Shown here piece after piece: positions 44,977-54,746 of a DNA stretch of 64,000 bases. The number at the start of each line of letters is the position of its first letter. The stretch's first letter is position 1. The position numbers and the translations under genes were made by a program. The notes under the pieces were generated by a model. The model made no database searches, was not told the DNA's origin, and worked only from the letters and a program-made list of their open reading frames with translations. Source of the stretch: an uncultured Lachnospiraceae bacterium (GTDB lineage: Bacteria; Bacillota; Clostridia; Lachnospirales; Lachnospiraceae); contig CADAKQ010000007.1 in NCBI GenBank assembly GCA_902788555.1, positions 30,803 through 94,802 on the forward strand. Direction: 5' to 3'.

Positions 44977-45570
44977 ATGGAAAAGAAGAAGCTTTTACTG
45001 CATGCATGTTGCGCACCCTGTAGCTCATATGTATTGGAATATTTGGAAGAACAATATGATATAACGGTTTTTTATTACAATCCCAATATAACAGAGAAGG
45101 AAGAATACATAAAAAGAGTGAATGAGATTAACCGATTTGTAAGTGAAGCTCCGTTTGCGGCTAATGTAAAAATAATTGAAGGTGAATATGAGCCTTATAT
45201 GTTTTTTGAAATTTCAAAGGGGCTGGAGAATGAGCCTGAAAGAGGAAAAAGATGCTATAAATGCTATGAACTTCGTATGGACAAGACTGCACGTTTTGCA
45301 AAGGAAAAATGCTATGATGTATTTACAACAACACTTTCCATAAGTCCTCATAAAAATGCCAAATGGTTAAATGAAATAGGTATGAGATTGTCTGAAAAAT
45401 ATCAAGTACCATATCTTTACAGTGATTTTAAGAAAAAGAATGGTTATACCAGGTCAATTCAGCTTTCAAAGGAATATAATCTGTACAGGCAGGATTATTG
45501 CGGATGTGTCTTTAGTAAGGAGGAAAGCCTAAAAAGGAAAAATGCATCGGAAACTAAAAACTTAAAATAA
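44977..45570 (+). CDS. queH: Epoxyqueuosine reductase QueH
   Basis: 197 residues of the QueH (former DUF208) family. It reduces epoxyqueuosine to queuosine in tRNA, using a [4Fe-4S] cluster and a second metal. Cysteines are in place: LLHACCAPCSSY (Cys11, 12, 15), RGKRCYKCYELR and YRQDYCGCVFS. AAGGAAAA precedes ATG 44977. The gene stands alone here; queuosine precursor genes are not in the window. Confidence 0.93.
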   Translation: MEKKKLLLHACCAPCSSYVLEYLEEQYDITVFYYNPNITEKEEYIKRVNEINRFVSEAPFAANVKIIEGEYEPYMFFEISKGLENEPERGKRCYKCYELRMDKTARFAKEKCYDVFTTTLSISPHKNAKWLNEIGMRLSEKYQVPYLYSDFKKKNGYTRSIQLSKEYNLYRQDYCGCVFSKEESLKRKNASETKNLK

Positions 45571-45608
45571 GAAAATTAACTTGTTAAGTTTATAATTCTA
45601 TAGTAAAA

Positions 45609-46190
45609 TTATAAAAATGTATTGATTAAAGAATTAACTATTTCTTTTTGACGAATATTAAGTTTATTATAATTTGATAAAAGCTGTATATTTTCTGCAG
45701 ACAGTTTTTCGGGGGTAACCTTGTTGAGTCTTATGAATTCGGCAGACATGCTTTCTTTTTGAGGCGTAAGCAAAGTGCCTATAAGGTCTAAAGGCTTTAA
45801 TTGGTAAAAGTCTGATATTTCAATCAAAGTTTCTAAACGAGGAATTCTTTGACCGCTTTCATAACTTTTATATGAAGAAGGAGCGATATTGAGTAAGTCG
45901 GCAGCTTCTTTTTGACTAATTCCTTTTTTTTGTCGCTCTAAGCGTAGTGTTGCTGAAAACTCATCAGTTTGCATGTTTGTCCTCGCTTTCTTCATGAAAT
46001 ACATAAAAAGATTTGTGTCAAGAATAACTGACAACTCGGCTAAGGTATCAGCATCGGGTATCCTTAGTCCTTGTTCGTAGTTACTATATGCCTGTCTGGA
46101 AATGCCGAGTTTCTTTGAAACATCAAGCTGGGTAAGATGTAGGTCGTTACGAATTTCCTTAAGGTGTAAACCGAAATTGTTATTTAACAT
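45609..46190 (-). CDS. Double-XRE helix-turn-helix regulator
   Basis: 193 residues with two Cro/C1-type HTH domains: about 5-60 (LKEIRNDLHLTQLDVSKKLGISRQAYSNYEQGLRIP) and about 75-130 (LRLERQKKGISQKEAADLLNIAPSSYKSYESGQRIP). The two are clearly related, suggesting internal duplication. A helical tail follows. GGAGGTG lies 8 bp before the ATG (complement of 46190). It is divergent from thyA with about 100 bp between, so it may control thyA-folA or itself (inference). Confidence 0.88.
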   Translation of the reverse strand: MLNNNFGLHLKEIRNDLHLTQLDVSKKLGISRQAYSNYEQGLRIPDADTLAELSVILDTNLFMYFMKKARTNMQTDEFSATLRLERQKKGISQKEAADLLNIAPSSYKSYESGQRIPRLETLIEISDFYQLKPLDLIGTLLTPQKESMSAEFIRLNKVTPEKLSAENIQLLSNYNKLNIRQKEIVNSLINTFL

Positions 46191-46292
46191 GGTTGATTCA
46201 CCTCCGTATAGTGTAAATGTTAGCATATTTAGGAAAATTTGCAAAGGTTAATTTAATTGTACTGATAGTATAAAATAAGAAAGGAATAAGAT

Positions 46293-47123
46293 ATGAGTAA
46301 GGCGGATGATTTATTTATTAAAATGTGCACGGACATTATTGAAAATGGTTTCAGTACTGAAGGAGAAAAGGTCAGACCTAAATGGGAGGACGGAACATAT
46401 GCATATACGATTAAAAGATTTGGAGTGGTCAACAGATATGATCTTTCAGAGGAATTTCCTGCCATAACATTAAGAAAGACCTATATAAAGTCTGCTGTAG
46501 ATGAGATGCTATGGATATGGCAGAAAAAATCAAATAATGTAAATGACTTGAAAAGCCATATTTGGGATGCATGGGCAGATCCTGACGGTTCAATAGGAAA
46601 AGCTTACGGATATCAGATGGGAGTTAAGCATATGTATAAAGAAGGCATGATGGATCAGGTTGACAGAGTTATTTACGATCTCAAGAATAATCCGTATAGC
46701 AGAAGAATAATGACGAATCTGTATGTTCATCAGGATTTACACGAGATGAATCTTTATCCTTGTGCATACAGTGTAACATTTAATGTTACCGGCAATAAGC
46801 TTAATGCTATTTTGAATCAACGGTCTCAGGATGTTCTTGCTGCAAATAACTGGAATGTTGTGCAGTATGCGGTTTTGGTATATATGCTTGCTCAGGTAAC
46901 AGGCTTTGAACCGGGAGAGTTAGTACACGTTATAGCGGATGCGCATATATATGACAGACATATAGATATAGTTAAGGAATTGATAAAAAGACCGACGTAT
47001 CCGGCACCTAAATTCACATTGAACCCTGATATAAAGGACTTTTACGATTTCACAACGGAAGATATAATTATAGAAGACTATGTTACGGGACCGCAGATTA
47101 AAGATATACCGATAGCGGTTTGA
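46293..47123 (+). CDS. thyA: Thymidylate synthase
   Basis: 276 residues. It methylates dUMP to dTMP with methylene-tetrahydrofolate. The active-site Cys lies in NLYPCAYSVTFNV, preceded by the Arg pair SRRIMTNL and followed by LNQRSQDVLAANNWNVVQYA. The Cys context differs from the E. coli PPCH pattern. GAAAGGAAT precedes ATG 46293. It is followed 25 bp later by folA, which recycles the dihydrofolate it produces. Confidence 0.96.
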   Translation: MSKADDLFIKMCTDIIENGFSTEGEKVRPKWEDGTYAYTIKRFGVVNRYDLSEEFPAITLRKTYIKSAVDEMLWIWQKKSNNVNDLKSHIWDAWADPDGSIGKAYGYQMGVKHMYKEGMMDQVDRVIYDLKNNPYSRRIMTNLYVHQDLHEMNLYPCAYSVTFNVTGNKLNAILNQRSQDVLAANNWNVVQYAVLVYMLAQVTGFEPGELVHVIADAHIYDRHIDIVKELIKRPTYPAPKFTLNPDIKDFYDFTTEDIIIEDYVTGPQIKDIPIAV

Positions 47124-47148
47124 TAAAATAAAAAGTGTGGAGGAAAAA

Positions 47149-47652
47149 ATGGATTTAATTGTAGCTGTTGATAATAATTGGGCGATAGGCAATAAAGGAG
47201 AATTGCTTGTATCCATACCTGAAGACCATAAATTTTTCAGAAATATTACTATGGGTGGGGTTGTCATCCTGGGAAGAAAGACACTGTCAACTTTTCCCAA
47301 TGGTCTGCCTTTGAAAGGAAGAGACAATATAATTCTTTCAAAAAATAAAAGCTATAAGGTTGATGGAGCAAAGGTAGTAAATTCAAAGGACGAATTACTC
47401 ACGGTATTAAAAGATTATAAGGAGCGCGAAATATTTGTAATAGGTGGTGGAAGTATCTACGAAATGCTTCTTCCATACTGTCGATATGCATATGTGACAA
47501 AGATAAATTATAGCTATGAGGCTGACACATATTTTCCGAATCTTGATAAGCTTGAAAACTGGAAGCTGATTGAGGAAAGTGAGGAACATACATATTTCAG
47601 TATAGAGTATTTTTATTATAAATACGAGAATGAAAAACCATTAGAAATTTAA
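47149..47652 (+). CDS. folA: Dihydrofolate reductase
   Basis: 167 residues, full length. Signatures: LIVAVDNNWAIGNKGELLVSIPED, GGVVILGRKTL and FVIGGGSIYEMLLPY. It reduces dihydrofolate with NADPH, regenerating the cofactor for ThyA. ATG 47149 follows GGAGG by 5 bp; an in-frame GTG at 47137 precedes that site. Confidence 0.95.
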   Translation: MDLIVAVDNNWAIGNKGELLVSIPEDHKFFRNITMGGVVILGRKTLSTFPNGLPLKGRDNIILSKNKSYKVDGAKVVNSKDELLTVLKDYKEREIFVIGGGSIYEMLLPYCRYAYVTKINYSYEADTYFPNLDKLENWKLIEESEEHTYFSIEYFYYKYENEKPLEI

Positions 47653-47675
47653 TTGTATAAAATAAACAAAAATAC

Positions 47676-47704
47676 TTTAAAAAAGCATTTATATGTGTTA
47701 TAAT
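47676..47704 (+). promoter_or_regulatory. Promoter of the YbjQ-zinc finger gene
   Basis: TTTAAA (47676-47681), 17 bp, TATAAT (47699-47704), 45 bp before ATG 47749. The -35 is weak. Confidence 0.55.
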
Positions 47705-47748
47705 TTTACGAGGATTTTTAAATTACATATTTTGTGGGAGGTTTACAT

Positions 47749-48846
47749 ATGGGTAATATATTGGTTACAACAGGCTCGAATATCGAGGGATACGACATTG
47801 TTGAATATTTGGGATTTGTTAGTGGTGAAACAGTTTTAGGTTCAAACTTCTTAAAAGGCTTTGTGGCAGGTGTTACAGAGGCTTCTGATTCGGAAAGTGA
47901 AAAGCTCACAGCTAATTTGGAACAGGTTAATGGAATTGCTTTGGAAAAATTAAAAAGAGTTGCTGAAAAGCAGGGGGCAGATGCTATAATCGGTCTTCAG
48001 CTTAATTATACTCAGTTCGCAAACTATTCAGTAGGAACAATAGCTTCCGGAACGGCAGTTAAGCTCCATAAAAAGGATATTGCCGAGCAGGTTATTTCAA
48101 AGGATTTATATGTTACTAATTATTATAACAGACTTGTACCGAGACCTGTAAAGGTTATATTGAGCGGAACTAATAAGGCGGTTAAGATATCAGCTTGGTT
48201 CTACAATTATAATATGGACGATATAAAGGCGATAAGAGCTGATGTGGAATTGACTAATCTCTATGAGGAGAAACTTTTACTTAAGGATTTGGATTTCGTT
48301 TTTGAAAAGGGAAATATAACACAGATAGAGTCAAATGAGATTGATTGTAAATTGCCTGCAAAGGATATACTTTTAATAAAGGATTCTAAGGTTACAATCT
48401 CAAAATATGTAACCAGCAGAGGAGTATTTGCATGTAATGATCTTCCTATAAATGTTACAATGCCGATGCATAGACTTATTGCTCTTAAGGATAAAAGAGG
48501 AATTGATGCGGTTGAAAAATACAGGACAGACGGAATGGTTTGGACCTGTAACTGCGGATATGTTAATGAGGCAGGCGCAGATGAGTGCGTAATCTGTTCA
48601 CGTAAGCAGGAGGATATGAAGAGTACATCTAAATTTAATCCTGATGAAATGATTGCAAAGATGCAGACTAAGGAGTATGTAATTGAGATAAAGGATGTAC
48701 TTATGGAATACATCAAGGATATAGACAGTGAATACAGAATGGAGCTTCTTGAAATTATGGAATCCGGTTTACAGTACGAGAAAACAAGAGGCAATATGAA
48801 GGATACTGTTATAGAAAAAGTTGAGAAGGTCTTTGAAGGACATTAA
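47749..48846 (+). CDS. YbjQ-domain protein with C-terminal zinc-ribbon
   Basis: 365 residues. Residues 1-100 form a YbjQ-type domain (TTGSNIEGYDIVEYLGFVSGETVLG ... ADAIIGLQLNYTQF), a small pentameric fold of unknown role. A beta-rich middle follows. Residues ~265-285 form a zinc-finger of RanBP2/double-zinc-ribbon style (WTCNCGYVNEAGADECVICSRKQ) with an unusual Cys-x-Cys first pair. The C-terminal ~70 residues are helical. GGGAGG precedes ATG 47749. It opens the locus that runs to mreB, so an envelope or cytoskeletal role is inferred from context. Confidence 0.75.
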   Translation: MGNILVTTGSNIEGYDIVEYLGFVSGETVLGSNFLKGFVAGVTEASDSESEKLTANLEQVNGIALEKLKRVAEKQGADAIIGLQLNYTQFANYSVGTIASGTAVKLHKKDIAEQVISKDLYVTNYYNRLVPRPVKVILSGTNKAVKISAWFYNYNMDDIKAIRADVELTNLYEEKLLLKDLDFVFEKGNITQIESNEIDCKLPAKDILLIKDSKVTISKYVTSRGVFACNDLPINVTMPMHRLIALKDKRGIDAVEKYRTDGMVWTCNCGYVNEAGADECVICSRKQEDMKSTSKFNPDEMIAKMQTKEYVIEIKDVLMEYIKDIDSEYRMELLEIMESGLQYEKTRGNMKDTVIEKVEKVFEGH

Positions 48847-48881
48847 TAAAATTTAAAGGTTTATGTAACGAGGTGGCACTT

Positions 48882-51625
48882 ATGGGTTCCGGTCTTAGCA
48901 TGGCTAGTGTAAACAAAATTAAAGAGTTAGCTAATCAAAGAGAGTATAGCCTTGCATTGGATATAATTGATAGTCAGGATTTATCAAAATCGCTTAATCC
49001 GCAGTTTTTAAGATTATGTGGTGAGATATTTATCAGGTCAAAAAGGTATGTTGATGCAAGAAAAACTCTTGTTATGGCGCACCGACTTGCACCTGAAGCT
49101 AAAAGAATAATATATGATTTAGTGGATTTATATTCTAAGATGGGATATAAGGAGCTTGTAGAAAAGTATTATACTATTTATATGCATGATTCTGATGAGG
49201 AAAGTATAGATACAAAACAGCTTCTTTATCTCTATGATAAATATTCAGGAAAAGATATTGAGGATATAAGAAAGTACATTATTCCTTATTATATTGATAA
49301 TTTGGATTATGATTGGAGCTTTCAGGCTTATCTTTTGCTTAAGCTTTTAGATGATGAGGATGATGAGGAATTATTAAAAGGACTTGTGGAGGAATATTTT
49401 GCAACATTTAAAAATAGTGATAATTGCAAGATAATAGAATCCATAAAGGACGATAAATCCATAGCAGTAAGCAAGTTCTATGATTTCAAGAAAGAAACGG
49501 TTGAAGATGATGATGCTTCTCAAAAAGAAATCAGAAGAGAAGAAAAAAAGATTCTTGCCGTGGATGAGGAAAGAATAAATCCTAATGATGATTTTGAAAT
49601 AATAGACGAAGAAGAAATAACCTCTAAAAAGTTCTTTAAAAGAAGGAATAGAAATAATGATTTCGTCGATGATGAAGCAGAAGAATCAAAGTCTGAAGAA
49701 ATAACACAGGAAGCTTCAAATGAGGAAAAAAACCGGGATGAAGAAATAAATAACACTTTGGATGAGAAAAAAGAATCTTATTCGGAAGAAGATAAAAAAC
49801 CGGAAGGTGATTTCGAAGAAGAAAAAAAATCGAATTTCTTTAAAAGAATTTTTTCAAGAAATAAAAAAGAAGATTCTGATAAGATATTGGAGAGTAAGGA
49901 ATCTGATGACAGTAATAAAACTGTAAAAGATGAAAAAACAGAAGCTGTAAAAGCAGAAGAAGCTACCGAGAAAGCGGAAGCTGTAAATGCAGAAGAAGCT
50001 ACCGAGAAAGCGGAAGCTGTAAAAACAGAAGAAGCTACCGAGAAAGTGGAAGCTGTAAAAACAGAAGAAGCTACCGAGAAAGCGGAAGATAAAAAAACAG
50101 AAGAAATTGTTGAAGTTCCGACAGATATAATCAAAGACGAGGCTATTAATAATAAAATTGATGAAACGGTCGAAACTGAGGATAGTGCAGATAATATCAG
50201 GGACGAGGAAGAAAATATGCATGAACCTTTTAAACCGATGGAATTAAATGAAGATTTTGATGATGAAGAATTTGATGATTTTTCATCGGAATCAGATATT
50301 GATGATTTTGCGGCTGAGTCAGAGACTATTGACGAACTTCATTTAAAAGAGCTTGAAAAAGAAAAAGTTGAAAATAATGAATATCATGAAGAAAAAACGG
50401 AACATAAGAATTCGGGCGTATTGTTTGAAGAGGTAGATATTTCCTTTGATAATGACGAGGAAGATTCGGAGATTGATGATTTTTCAGCAAAGCCTGTAGA
50501 TGAGTTCGGTTATATGGAAGAGACCGAGGAAGAAGCAACGTATGAGCCTGAGGATATAAAAGAGCCTGAGGTCGAGGAAGAGACCGAGGCAGAAGCAACA
50601 TATGAACCTGAGGATATAGAAGTGCCTGAGGTCGAGGAAGAGTCTGAGGCGGAAGTATCATATGAACCTGAGGTTATAGAAGAAGCTGAGGCAGAGGAAG
50701 AGACCGAGGAAGAAGCAACATATGAACCTGAGGTTATAGAAGAGCCAGAGGTTGAGGAAGAAACTGAGGCAGAGGATGAGACCGAGGCAGAAGCAACATA
50801 TGAACCTGAACTGAGGCAGAGGATGAGACCGAGGCAGAAGCAACATATGAACCTGAGGTTATAGAAGAACCTAAGGTCGAGGAAGAAGCTGAGGCAGAGG
50901 AAGAGACCGAGGAAGAAGCAACGTATGAAGCTGAGGTTATAGAAGAGCCAGAGGTTGAGGAAGAGTCTGAGGCAGAAGCAACATATGAACCTGAGTTTAT
51001 AGAAGAGCCAGAGGTTGAGGAAGAAGCCGAGGCAGAGGAAGAGACCGAGGCAGAAGCAACGTATGAAGCTGAGGTTATAGAAGAGCCAGAGGTTGAGGAA
51101 GAAGCCGAGGCTGAGGAAGAGACTGAGACAGAAGCAACATATGAACCTGAGGTTATAAAAGAGCCAGAGGTTGAGGAAGAAGTCGCAGACGAAAGCACAA
51201 CTAAGACATTTGAGGAAACATACGAAGAAGAATCTCCGGAGGAAATAAAAGAACTTTTTAGGAGGGAAAAAGATAAGATAAAGAATGAAAACAAGGAAAA
51301 GAAGCTTGATTTCCCTGTATTCAGGTCCTCGCTTTTCCCTAACTATCATAATGATACTCCTGAGGTTGAAAATAATTTTGATGAAATATTAAGTGGCAGC
51401 AGAAGTAAGATAAACGAAAATCTTGAAAAAGAAGAACAGCTTCAAAGAGAGACAGAACAACTACTTGCTTCATTGGGAATTAATTTAGGCAGCGTATCAG
51501 TTTCTGCCGGTAATGTTCCTGAGAAAACCATAAAAAAAGATATTGTAGAAAAAAAAGCACCATCAATTTCAAGAGATGAATTAAAAAATTCATTAAGGAT
51601 AAGTGCTGATAAAAAAAATATCTTA
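48882..51625 (+). pseudogene. Acidic TPR-domain protein, frameshifted by a 47-bp tandem duplication
   Basis: The frame starting at ATG 48882 (GAGGTGG 5 bp upstream) stops at 50864 after a 17-residue aberrant tail. Removing one copy of the 47-bp repeat at 50762-50856 restores one frame to TAA 51623-51625, giving about 898 residues. Residues 1-190 are TPR-like helices; then come Lys/Glu-rich segments, Ala-Val-Lys-Glu repeats near 50000, and long repeats of ATYEPEVIEEPEVEEE type. The C-terminus (DFPVFRSSLFPNYHND ... ETEQLLASLGINLGSVS) is non-repetitive, so the downstream frame looks like real protein. It may be a pseudogene, a phase-variable gene or an assembly artefact in repeats. Confidence 0.75.
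50762..50856 (+). repeat. 47-bp tandem duplication causing a frameshift
   Basis: Bases 50762-50809 recur exactly 47 bp downstream (to 50856). As 47 is not a multiple of three, the second copy moves the reading frame, and the first frame stops at 50864. Copies are identical, so the event is recent. Confidence 0.93.
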
Positions 51626-51684
51626 AAAAAAATGAAGGAATATAGATAAATGGCAGAAGATGTTGCCGAAAGGGGGAAAATATA

Positions 51685-54606
51685 GTGGCTATTGATCAAA
51701 GAGAAGCGTTGATTGCTGCTGTAAGAGCACAAGTCGAAAAGGAAAAAGCTGCTAAGGCTGCTAAACTAAAAAAAGAGCAGGAAGCTGCCAAGCTAGCAGG
51801 TGTAGATATACCTGATGGAGATAAGGCAGATGATAATAAGCCTAAATATAAGGCACTATCAGCAGAAGACTTGGCAAAGATTGAAGAGAAAAAGAGACGT
51901 AAATATGCTGCTGAACATGGTATTGATTTAGAAGCGGAGGAAGCAAAGGCTGCCGAAGAGGCAAAGAAGGCGGAGGAAGCAAAGGCTGCCGAAGAGGCAA
52001 AGAAGGCAGAGGAAGCAAAGGCAAAGAAGGCAAAGGCTGCTGAGGAAGCTAAAAAGAATAAGGCTGCACATGAGGAAGGCGAAAGCCTTGGAATGAGTGT
52101 TGGAATACAGCATGATAAGTCGGGTATGTCTTTGGCTGGTTCTACAGCAAAGAAAGAAGATAAAGATAAGGAAGGCGGAGGTCTTGGATTAAAACTCAAA
52201 CTTTCCGGTGATAATTCTAAAAAAGCAGAAGAAAATCATAAGCCTAAGGTGGACGAAAAAGCAAAATTACGCCCTGAAAAGCTTGTTGGTGGCAGTGATA
52301 CCGTAAAGATAATTAGTGATGGAGCAGTTGATGAAAATGATGAATCAATAGTTAAAGATGGAGATACAACTGTAATATTAGAGGGAGGCGGCTGGCAGGC
52401 ATCGAAGGATGATAAGCAACAGTCTAATCCTGATGACATTATAAATATTGTACCTAACAGAGCAGCTCCTTCAGGTGATGTTAAGAGTATGTATGATCTG
52501 GATGATGATGGAGAAGACTCTTTAGGAGCTGAAATATCAAAGCTTGCTGATTATAATGATGGTAAAAAGACTGCTGATAATGTATCCGCTGATGAAGGAA
52601 CTGAAAAGAAGCAGGATAAGACAGATATTGCCAATAAGAAGCTTGCTGAGGAAGAGGCAAGAAAGAGAGCTGCCGCCGAAGCAGCTAAAAAGAAGGCTGA
52701 TGGTTCTTCCGAAAAGAAGGTTTCGGCTGCTGAAGAGGCTTTAAAGAAAGCAGAGGCTCAGAGAAATAAATTAAGAGAAGCCGAAAGAAGTGCTGATGAG
52801 AGAGAAAGACGTATAGCTGAAGCGCAGGCAAAGAGAAGAGCAGAGGAAGCAGCAAAGAAGAAGGCAGAAGAAGCAGCAAAGAAGAAGGCGGAAGAGGAAG
52901 CTAAGAGAAAAGCCCTTGAGGAAGAACGTAAAAAGGCTGCTGAGGAAGCAAGACGCAAAGCTGAAGAGGAAGCAAGACGTAAGGCTAAGGAAGAAGCACA
53001 AAAGGCTGTTGATGAAGCAAAGAAGGAAGCAGCGGAAATTGAAAATAAGCTCAATGAAGCAAAGAAGGCAGAGGAAGCAGCAGCTAAGAATACTGCTGAT
53101 TTAAATAAAAAGCTTGAAGACAATTTAAAGAAGCATGCTGATGAAGAAGCAAAGGCAAAGGAGCAGGAAGAAAGCTTAAATAAGGCTAAGGAAGAAGCCA
53201 GAGCAAAAGCAGAGGAAGCTGCAAAGAAAAAGGCGGATGAGCGTGCTAAAAAGAGAGCTGATTTTGAAGCTAAAGCAAAAGCAGAAAAGGAAAATAGAGA
53301 TAAGCGCCTTGAAGCAGCAAAGAAAGCTGAAGAAGAAGCCAAGAAGGGTGTTGATACAGCCAAGGCCGGTGTAGAAGCAGCGAAGAAAGCTGTCGCTGAT
53401 GCTAAGAAAAAGGTTGAAGAGGCAGCTAAACAGTTAGAAGCAGCTAAGGCTGCACAGGCTGATGTTGAAAAGAATGTAGCTGAGGCTGATAAGAAGGTTG
53501 AGGAAGCTAACAATAAGGTTGCTGAGGAAGCTAAGAAGGTTGAAGAGACAGCTAAGAAGATAGAAGAAGAAGCAAAGGCTGCTGAAGAAGCTGAAAAGAA
53601 GCTTAAGTCAGAAGAAGAGGCTGCTGCAAAGGTAGATGCAGACAGTATTAAGAAGGCTGAGTTTGCTGCTGTTGTTAAGCTTGATGAGTTTATCAAGGAG
53701 AAGGCGGAGGCAGAGAAAACAAGAAAGGCTGAGGAAGAGGCAGATAAGAAAGCTGTAGATGAAGCTAAGAAGAAGGAAGAGGAAGCAAAGAAAAAGGTTG
53801 CAGATATATCTAAGGAAGCTGAAGCAGTAAATAAGAAAATTGCTGAAGCTGAGAAAGCTGTAAGTGCTGCAGATACACTTAAGCTTGATATCAAGACCTT
53901 TAATGCAGGCAGACTTCCTATCGCAGCATCATATCTTGTTAAGTATACAAAGGCTGAGGTACTCGGAGATAAGATTGTATCAGTATTTGAAGAGGTATCA
54001 AAGTCACAGGGCGCATCAAGAAATATGCTTCTTTTAGGTGAACACGGATTCGGTCTTACAAGTGTAGGTGAGGATTTTGCAAGAAGCTTTTACGATATGG
54101 GGGTTTGTAAGGCAAAAACAATCGCTAAGATTAAGGCTTCTGCTTTAAATAAGGTTAAGCTTGCAGATGCAATGACAAAGCTTAAAGGCGGATGCCTTGT
54201 AGTTGAAAGCTCAGGTCTTATAGCGGCAGACAGATTGAGAGAGCTCCTTACACTGACCGCACCTGAAAATAATGATATTATTATGATACTTACCGGCGAG
54301 CAGGATTCGATTAAGAGACTTCTTAAGGATGTAAAGGAATCAAACGGTAAATTTGAACATCAGATTAAGATAAACAGTATCAAGAATGATGACATGGTCA
54401 ATATTGCGAAGGGCTATATTGAACAAAGAGACTTCAAAGCTGATTCTGATATTGATGGAACAATCAAGAATTTACTTATGTCTATGGAATCCGGAAATAT
54501 TGACAGAATGTTAAAGGCTATAGACGATGCGATGCTTAAGTGTGAAGAAAGAGAAAAAGCAAAAGGAAGTAATGACAAAAAATTACTTGCTGCGGATTTT
54601 AAATAA
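51685..54606 (+). CDS. Giant Ala/Lys/Glu coiled-coil protein with degenerate CbxX/SpoVK-like AAA domain
   Basis: 973 residues from GTG 51685 (AAGGGGG 9 bp upstream). Residues ~1-130 and 310-735 are TolA-like Ala-Lys-Glu coiled coil; 140-300 are less repetitive. The C-terminal ~230 residues follow the layout of CbxX/SpoVK AAA proteins (RNMLLLGEHGFGLTSVGEDFARSFYDMG ... LKGGCLVVESSG ... NNDIIMILTGEQDSIKRLL). Walker A Lys is replaced by Leu791 and Walker B Asp-Glu by Glu841-Ser842, so ATP hydrolysis is unlikely. There is no signal peptide. It lies between the acidic TPR gene and mreB, suggesting a scaffold role (inference). Confidence 0.8.
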   Translation: MAIDQREALIAAVRAQVEKEKAAKAAKLKKEQEAAKLAGVDIPDGDKADDNKPKYKALSAEDLAKIEEKKRRKYAAEHGIDLEAEEAKAAEEAKKAEEAKAAEEAKKAEEAKAKKAKAAEEAKKNKAAHEEGESLGMSVGIQHDKSGMSLAGSTAKKEDKDKEGGGLGLKLKLSGDNSKKAEENHKPKVDEKAKLRPEKLVGGSDTVKIISDGAVDENDESIVKDGDTTVILEGGGWQASKDDKQQSNPDDIINIVPNRAAPSGDVKSMYDLDDDGEDSLGAEISKLADYNDGKKTADNVSADEGTEKKQDKTDIANKKLAEEEARKRAAAEAAKKKADGSSEKKVSAAEEALKKAEAQRNKLREAERSADERERRIAEAQAKRRAEEAAKKKAEEAAKKKAEEEAKRKALEEERKKAAEEARRKAEEEARRKAKEEAQKAVDEAKKEAAEIENKLNEAKKAEEAAAKNTADLNKKLEDNLKKHADEEAKAKEQEESLNKAKEEARAKAEEAAKKKADERAKKRADFEAKAKAEKENRDKRLEAAKKAEEEAKKGVDTAKAGVEAAKKAVADAKKKVEEAAKQLEAAKAAQADVEKNVAEADKKVEEANNKVAEEAKKVEETAKKIEEEAKAAEEAEKKLKSEEEAAAKVDADSIKKAEFAAVVKLDEFIKEKAEAEKTRKAEEEADKKAVDEAKKKEEEAKKKVADISKEAEAVNKKIAEAEKAVSAADTLKLDIKTFNAGRLPIAASYLVKYTKAEVLGDKIVSVFEEVSKSQGASRNMLLLGEHGFGLTSVGEDFARSFYDMGVCKAKTIAKIKASALNKVKLADAMTKLKGGCLVVESSGLIAADRLRELLTLTAPENNDIIMILTGEQDSIKRLLKDVKESNGKFEHQIKINSIKNDDMVNIAKGYIEQRDFKADSDIDGTIKNLLMSMESGNIDRMLKAIDDAMLKCEEREKAKGSNDKKLLAADFK

Positions 54607-54613
54607 TAATTGA

Positions 54614-54668
54614 AAAAAACAGTGCCTATGTTTATAATAAATATATTATAAAAAAGGCACTGTTTTTT
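54614..54668 (+). terminator. Intrinsic terminator
   Basis: AAAAAACAGTGCC (54614-54626) pairs with GGCACTGTTTTTT (54656-54668), with an inner TTTATAAT/ATTATAAA stem. It separates the coiled-coil gene from mreB. Confidence 0.88.
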
Positions 54669-54746
54669 ACTTTATAGAAAAGATATCTTGTAAAGTAAAA
54701 AAGCTTTACTAAAGAAGTATAAATAATATTTTAAGGATGAGTAAAT

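Noticed and set aside
50326-51349. Long minus-strand reading frames opposite the acidic repeat protein
   Set aside because: They are mirror products of Glu-rich repeats on the + strand (Ser, Phe and Leu repeats), lack ribosome sites and disappear outside the repeats.
52758-53894. 378-codon minus-strand frame opposite the coiled-coil protein
   Set aside because: Its Ala/Ser/Leu-rich composition is the antisense of Ala/Lys/Glu codons; no ribosome site or start context supports it.
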